Origin: Nocardioides gilvus
GTDB taxonomy: Bacteria > Actinomycetota > Actinomycetes > Propionibacteriales > Nocardioidaceae
DNA: 64,000 bases
Assembly: GCF_003194605.1 (NCBI RefSeq)
Contig: NZ_QHKY01000001.1
Location: forward strand, 186,001-250,000
Reading direction: 5' to 3'
In this document: positions 61,070-64,000 of the stretch, one piece after another
How the letters are laid out: each line of letters opens with the position of its first letter
Numbering within the stretch: the first letter of the stretch is position 1
Made by a program: the position numbers and the translations under genes
The notes under the pieces: model-generated
The model's input: the letters and a program-made list of their open reading frames with translations, nothing else
Databases searched by the model: none
Told to the model about the DNA's origin: nothing

Positions 61070-61276
61070 TCACGCGGAGTCGACGACGACCCCGGGCACC
61101 GACTGCACCATGCGCAGCGGTGGCACCAGTCCTCCCATGGCCAGGACGTCGAGGGCAGCGCGTTCGTCGTCCTCGAACGCCAACTCGGAGGGTGGGCCCA
61201 GCAGCACCGTCACCACACAGTCGTGGCAGTGCAGCCCGCGGACCAGACAGGTGTCACAGTCGATTCTCGTGGTCAT
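61070..61276 (-). CDS. Small cysteine-rich actinobacterial protein
   Basis: A 68-residue protein with an N-terminal cysteine/histidine cluster Cys-Asp-Thr-Cys-x5-His-Cys-His-Asp-Cys (CDTCLVRGLHCHDC), which could hold one zinc ion, followed by VVTVLLGPP, an acidic patch FEDDERAALDVLAMGGLVPPLRMV. No family name is recalled, though short proteins of this type are seen in other actinobacteria. It lies 75 bp upstream of the NlpC/P60 gene. Confidence 0.7.
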   Translation of the reverse strand: MTTRIDCDTCLVRGLHCHDCVVTVLLGPPSELAFEDDERAALDVLAMGGLVPPLRMVQSVPGVVVDSA

Positions 61277-61364
61277 GACAGGGACTCAAACAGGGACCAC
61301 CGACAAGTTGCCCCGAGACGAGCCCACGCGGCGTGTCGGCGTTCAGGGCTGCTCGGCCACAGGG

Positions 61365-62642
61365 TCAACGAGCGAGAAGTTCAACCAGGGTCGTCGATCC
61401 GACCACTCGCGCGCCCAGGCGCCGGGCACGCCCTGCGAGTGCCTGGTCACTGGTCACCAGCACCACGACGCGCCCTTCGGGCTCCGCCTCGACGTAGTCG
61501 GCCAGGACGTCGTCGGCGATCACACCGTGGGGGCTGAAAGCCACCTTGATGCCGCGTGGCGCGTTCACCGGCGGGCGATGGGTGCTCCCCTGTCCGTCGA
61601 AGACGACCGTGGTCTCCACTCCACTCTGCGCCACCAGTGGCGCCAGGAGACCCAACAGCCGGATCCGTTGGGCTTCCAGCGTCGAGTCGGGCCACGCGGA
61701 CTTGCTGACGTTGTAGCCGTCCACCAGCAGTCGAGCCCGCGGCATCGCCAGCACGTGCGGCAGCACCTGCGACTCCGGCACTCCCCCGACGCCCGTGGGC
61801 AGGGCATCGGAGTCGGAGACCCGGTGTCGTTCGTCGACGGCATCTGCGGGCAGGCCCGCGACGGGCGGCAGAGCCAACTCGCGGCGCAGCCCCACGGCTG
61901 CGTCCAGCAGCGTCTCGAGGAGTACCCGAGCGCGTACGGACTCATCGGCACGCATCCGCTTGCGTGCGCGCTGTTCGGCGGCGCTGCCCGCGGCCAGCTG
62001 AGCCGCCTGGGCACGTAGTTGTCGCAACTCCTTCTCCACCCGGGTGAGTTCAGCTCGAGTGCTCGACACCGCCTCTTCACGGTCCCCCACGGTCTCCCGC
62101 ACCTGTTGGTCCAGTGCACGGACCTGCGCCCGTGCCTCCCCCAGACGCTGACGGACCAGTGCGTTCTCGGCTCGCAACTTCTCCATCTGGGCACGGTGCT
62201 CCTCGGCCGCGACACGGGCACCCTCCTGGGCCCGGGCGAGTTGTCCGCGCACCTGCTCGAGCTCACGCTCCCGCGACGCCTCACCAGCGGCCGAGACAGT
62301 GATGAGGTGCTCAGCCACTGCACTCTGCCAGCCGTCGGCCTGCAACAACCACGCAGCGGCTGTCCGGTCCACGGGGGCGAGCGCGTCCGGTTGAGCGGCC
62401 CAGTCCGGACGGGCGTCAGCCACCTGGACGGCAGCCGCAGAGCGGAACTCCTCGTCCTCGAGCGCCGTGAGGACGGCGCCACGTCCCAGGCGGGCCCTGC
62501 GCCGAGAATCGAAGGCGGCCACCTTGCGCAGCCCGACGGGCAGGGACCCCACACTCGGCAAGACCTCGGCGACCACGGTGGCCAGACGCGTGCGGACCTC
62601 CTCCGGCAACTCAGACAGCGAGGGCGATGGCGTTTCCTGCAT
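61365..62642 (-). CDS. NYN-domain (YacP-like) protein with coiled coil
   Basis: A 425-residue protein with an N-terminal region about 110 residues long, a coiled coil around 120-225 and a C-terminal NYN (PIN-like) domain: ARLLVDGYNVSKSAWPDSTLEAQRIRLLGLLAPL, VVFDGQGST, KVAFSPHGVIADDVLADYVEAEPEGRVVVLVTSDQALAGRARRLGARVVGS. The aspartates DGYN, FDG, ADD and TSD form a PIN-type metal site. YacP/Rae1 of Bacillus is a ribosome-linked RNase, so an RNase role is likely. SD GAAGGGA upstream of ATG. Divergent from the exonuclease gene. Confidence 0.88.
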   Translation of the reverse strand: MQETPSPSLSELPEEVRTRLATVVAEVLPSVGSLPVGLRKVAAFDSRRRARLGRGAVLTALEDEEFRSAAAVQVADARPDWAAQPDALAPVDRTAAAWLLQADGWQSAVAEHLITVSAAGEASRERELEQVRGQLARAQEGARVAAEEHRAQMEKLRAENALVRQRLGEARAQVRALDQQVRETVGDREEAVSSTRAELTRVEKELRQLRAQAAQLAAGSAAEQRARKRMRADESVRARVLLETLLDAAVGLRRELALPPVAGLPADAVDERHRVSDSDALPTGVGGVPESQVLPHVLAMPRARLLVDGYNVSKSAWPDSTLEAQRIRLLGLLAPLVAQSGVETTVVFDGQGSTHRPPVNAPRGIKVAFSPHGVIADDVLADYVEAEPEGRVVVLVTSDQALAGRARRLGARVVGSTTLVELLAR

Positions 62643-62733
62643 CAGTCCATCCCTTCACCGGTCCGGGTCTCGCTCCGACGGGTCGTGCGCGCCTGACCGC
62701 AATTGTCGGTGGTGCTGCCTAACGTCAGGTGGC

Positions 62734-64000
62734 ATGAGTGTTGCAGTACACGGCGCGGACCGTTTCCAGAAGGGTCAGACTCCTTCTCGCTGGGAGTCCC
62801 AACGTGGCTTCGACGACCTGGGGCGTCCACTGCGAGAGCTGACCTTCACGGTGGTCGACCTCGAAACCACCGGCGGCTCCCCCGCGGGCGGCTCGATGAT
62901 CACCGAGATCGGAGCCGTGAAGGTGCGTGGAGGTGAGGTCCTGGGCGAGTTCCAGACACTGGTCAATCCGCACTCCGCCATCCCGCCGTTCATCGAGGTC
63001 CTGACGGGCATCAAGAACACGATGGTCATCGACGCCCCCTCCATCGACGCAGCGCTGCCTGCATTCCTGGAGTTCGCGGCAGGCACCGTCCTGGTGGCAC
63101 ACAACGCGCCCTTCGACGTCGGCTTCCTCAAGCACTTCGCCCACGAGCAGGAACGGCCCTGGCCACCCTTCGAGGTGCTCGACACCGCCAAGATCGCTCG
63201 ACGTGTGGTGACCCGCGACGAGACGCCGAACTGCAAGTTGTCGAGCCTGGCCGCTCTCTTCTCGGCCTCCACGACGCCGAACCACCGCGCCCTCGCTGAT
63301 GCCCGGGCCACCGTGGACGTGTTGCACGGCCTGATGGAGCGCCTGGGCGACCAGGGTGTCCACACCCTTGAGGAGTTGCGGACCTTCAGCGCCAAGGTCT
63401 CATCCGCCCAACGCCGCAAGCGCCATCTGGCGGATGCCCTGCCGCAGGCTCCGGGTGTCTACCTCTTCAAGGATTCGGGCGCACGAGTGCTGTACGTCGG
63501 CACGTCCGGCAACCTGCGCCAACGGGTACGCACCTACTTCACGGCCTCGGAGACCCGCAGCCGGATGGGCGAGATGATCACCCTGACCCAAGAGGTGGCC
63601 GCAATCGAGTGCGCCACGGTCCTGGAGGCCCGAGTCCGTGAGTTGCGCCTCATCGCGACCCACAAGCCACACTTCAATCGCCGCTCCAAGTTTCCCGAGA
63701 AGACCCACTTCATCACCCTGACCCGTGAGCACTGGCCGCGACTCTCCCTCGTCCGCCGGGTGAAGGACGACCGCACCCAACTCCTGGGGCCCTTCTCATC
63801 GCGCAGGGTGGCCGAGGAGTGCATGGCAGCCCTGCACGAGGCCTTTCCGCTGCGTCAGTGCTCCGGCCGGTTGCCGCTCGCACCTTCACGCTCAGCCTGC
63901 GCCCTGGCCCAGATGGGGCGCTGCCTCTCCCCCTGCGACGGTTCGAGCGACACGGCGGCGTACGCAGCGCTCGTCGACCGTGTGGGTGCCACCCTCAACG
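62734..64000 (+). CDS. DEDDh exonuclease / GIY-YIG fusion protein (partial, runs off the window)
   Basis: At least 422 residues without a stop. The N-terminal DnaQ-like exonuclease (about 38-200) has ExoI TVVDLETTGGSP, ExoII VLVAHNAPFDVGFL and ExoIII with NHRALADARATVDVL (DEDDh). Then follows a UvrC/Cho-like GIY-YIG domain from ALPQAPGVYLFKDSGARVLYVGTSGNLRQRVRTYF. A C-terminal cysteine-containing segment LPLAPSRSACALAQMGRCLSPCDG is as in Rv2191. Such fusions are actinobacterial and probably process damaged DNA. TAACGT 8 nt before the ATG may be a -10. Confidence 0.93.
   Translation, partial: MSVAVHGADRFQKGQTPSRWESQRGFDDLGRPLRELTFTVVDLETTGGSPAGGSMITEIGAVKVRGGEVLGEFQTLVNPHSAIPPFIEVLTGIKNTMVIDAPSIDAALPAFLEFAAGTVLVAHNAPFDVGFLKHFAHEQERPWPPFEVLDTAKIARRVVTRDETPNCKLSSLAALFSASTTPNHRALADARATVDVLHGLMERLGDQGVHTLEELRTFSAKVSSAQRRKRHLADALPQAPGVYLFKDSGARVLYVGTSGNLRQRVRTYFTASETRSRMGEMITLTQEVAAIECATVLEARVRELRLIATHKPHFNRRSKFPEKTHFITLTREHWPRLSLVRRVKDDRTQLLGPFSSRRVAEECMAALHEAFPLRQCSGRLPLAPSRSACALAQMGRCLSPCDGSSDTAAYAALVDRVGATLN

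Overview
This is a high-GC actinobacterial chromosome segment, most likely from the Nocardioides group (Propionibacteriales). That is inferred from the gene content, the GC-biased codon use, the meso-DAP type MurE and the gene order. No rRNA, tRNA, insertion sequence, prophage or CRISPR array was seen. Much of the window follows the order known from the Mycobacterium tuberculosis region Rv2150c-Rv2191 (dcw cluster, idsA2-Rv2175c-pknL-aroG, acyltransferase, ArsA-like ATPase, SRPBCC protein, fadD15, NlpC/P60, exonuclease/GIY-YIG). A Flp/Tad pilus locus, an SOS mutagenesis operon and several metabolic genes are intercalated.

Layout. (1) 1-13.4 kb, minus strand: the division/cell-wall cluster mraZ, a 50-codon membrane sORF, rsmH, ftsL-like, ftsI, murE, murF, mraY, a degenerate murD, ftsW, murG, murC and the start of ftsQ. 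Most junctions are ATGA overlaps. The mraZ promoter is covered by five GTGG repeats at exact 10-bp spacing. The murD-position gene has lost its P-loop, its catalytic residues and its whole C-terminal domain. (2) 13.7-18.2 kb, plus strand: moxR, a DUF58 gene and a transglutaminase gene. (3) 18.2-25.4 kb, minus strand: DUF3040, dinB, a methyltransferase, dnaE2, a SAV_6107-type HEPN gene and DUF6504, with a perfect actinobacterial SOS box upstream. (4) 25.5-39.7 kb: a membrane protein, a CrtI-like FAD oxidoreductase, a polyprenyl diphosphate synthase, Rv2175c and pknL in divergent orientation, nfo, an EamA transporter, class I and class II DAHP synthases flanking a threonine aldolase, a PPi-type phosphofructokinase and glycerol kinase. 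(5) 39.7-48.2 kb: an acyltransferase, histidine kinase, flavin reductase, response regulator and coiled-coil operon; an esterase; a ROK kinase, small acidic protein and ArsA-like ATPase operon; and a SRPBCC protein. (6) 48.4-58.7 kb: fadD, then cpaB-cpaE-cpaF-tadB-tadC, a histidine kinase/LuxR regulator pair and two Flp pilins. (7) 58.7-64 kb: an M48 protease, an NlpC/P60 endopeptidase, a Cys-rich small protein, a NYN-domain protein and a truncated DEDDh exonuclease/GIY-YIG fusion.

How the genes work together. The cell-wall cluster makes lipid II and the divisome, with MraZ as its likely autoregulator. The NlpC/P60 hydrolase, PknL/Rv2175c and the polyprenyl synthase belong to the same cell-envelope theme. 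The SOS operon joins two error-prone polymerases to two uncharacterised partners. A recurring start pattern, a TANNNT hexamer 6-7 nt before ATG/GTG, marks many genes here as probably leaderless.
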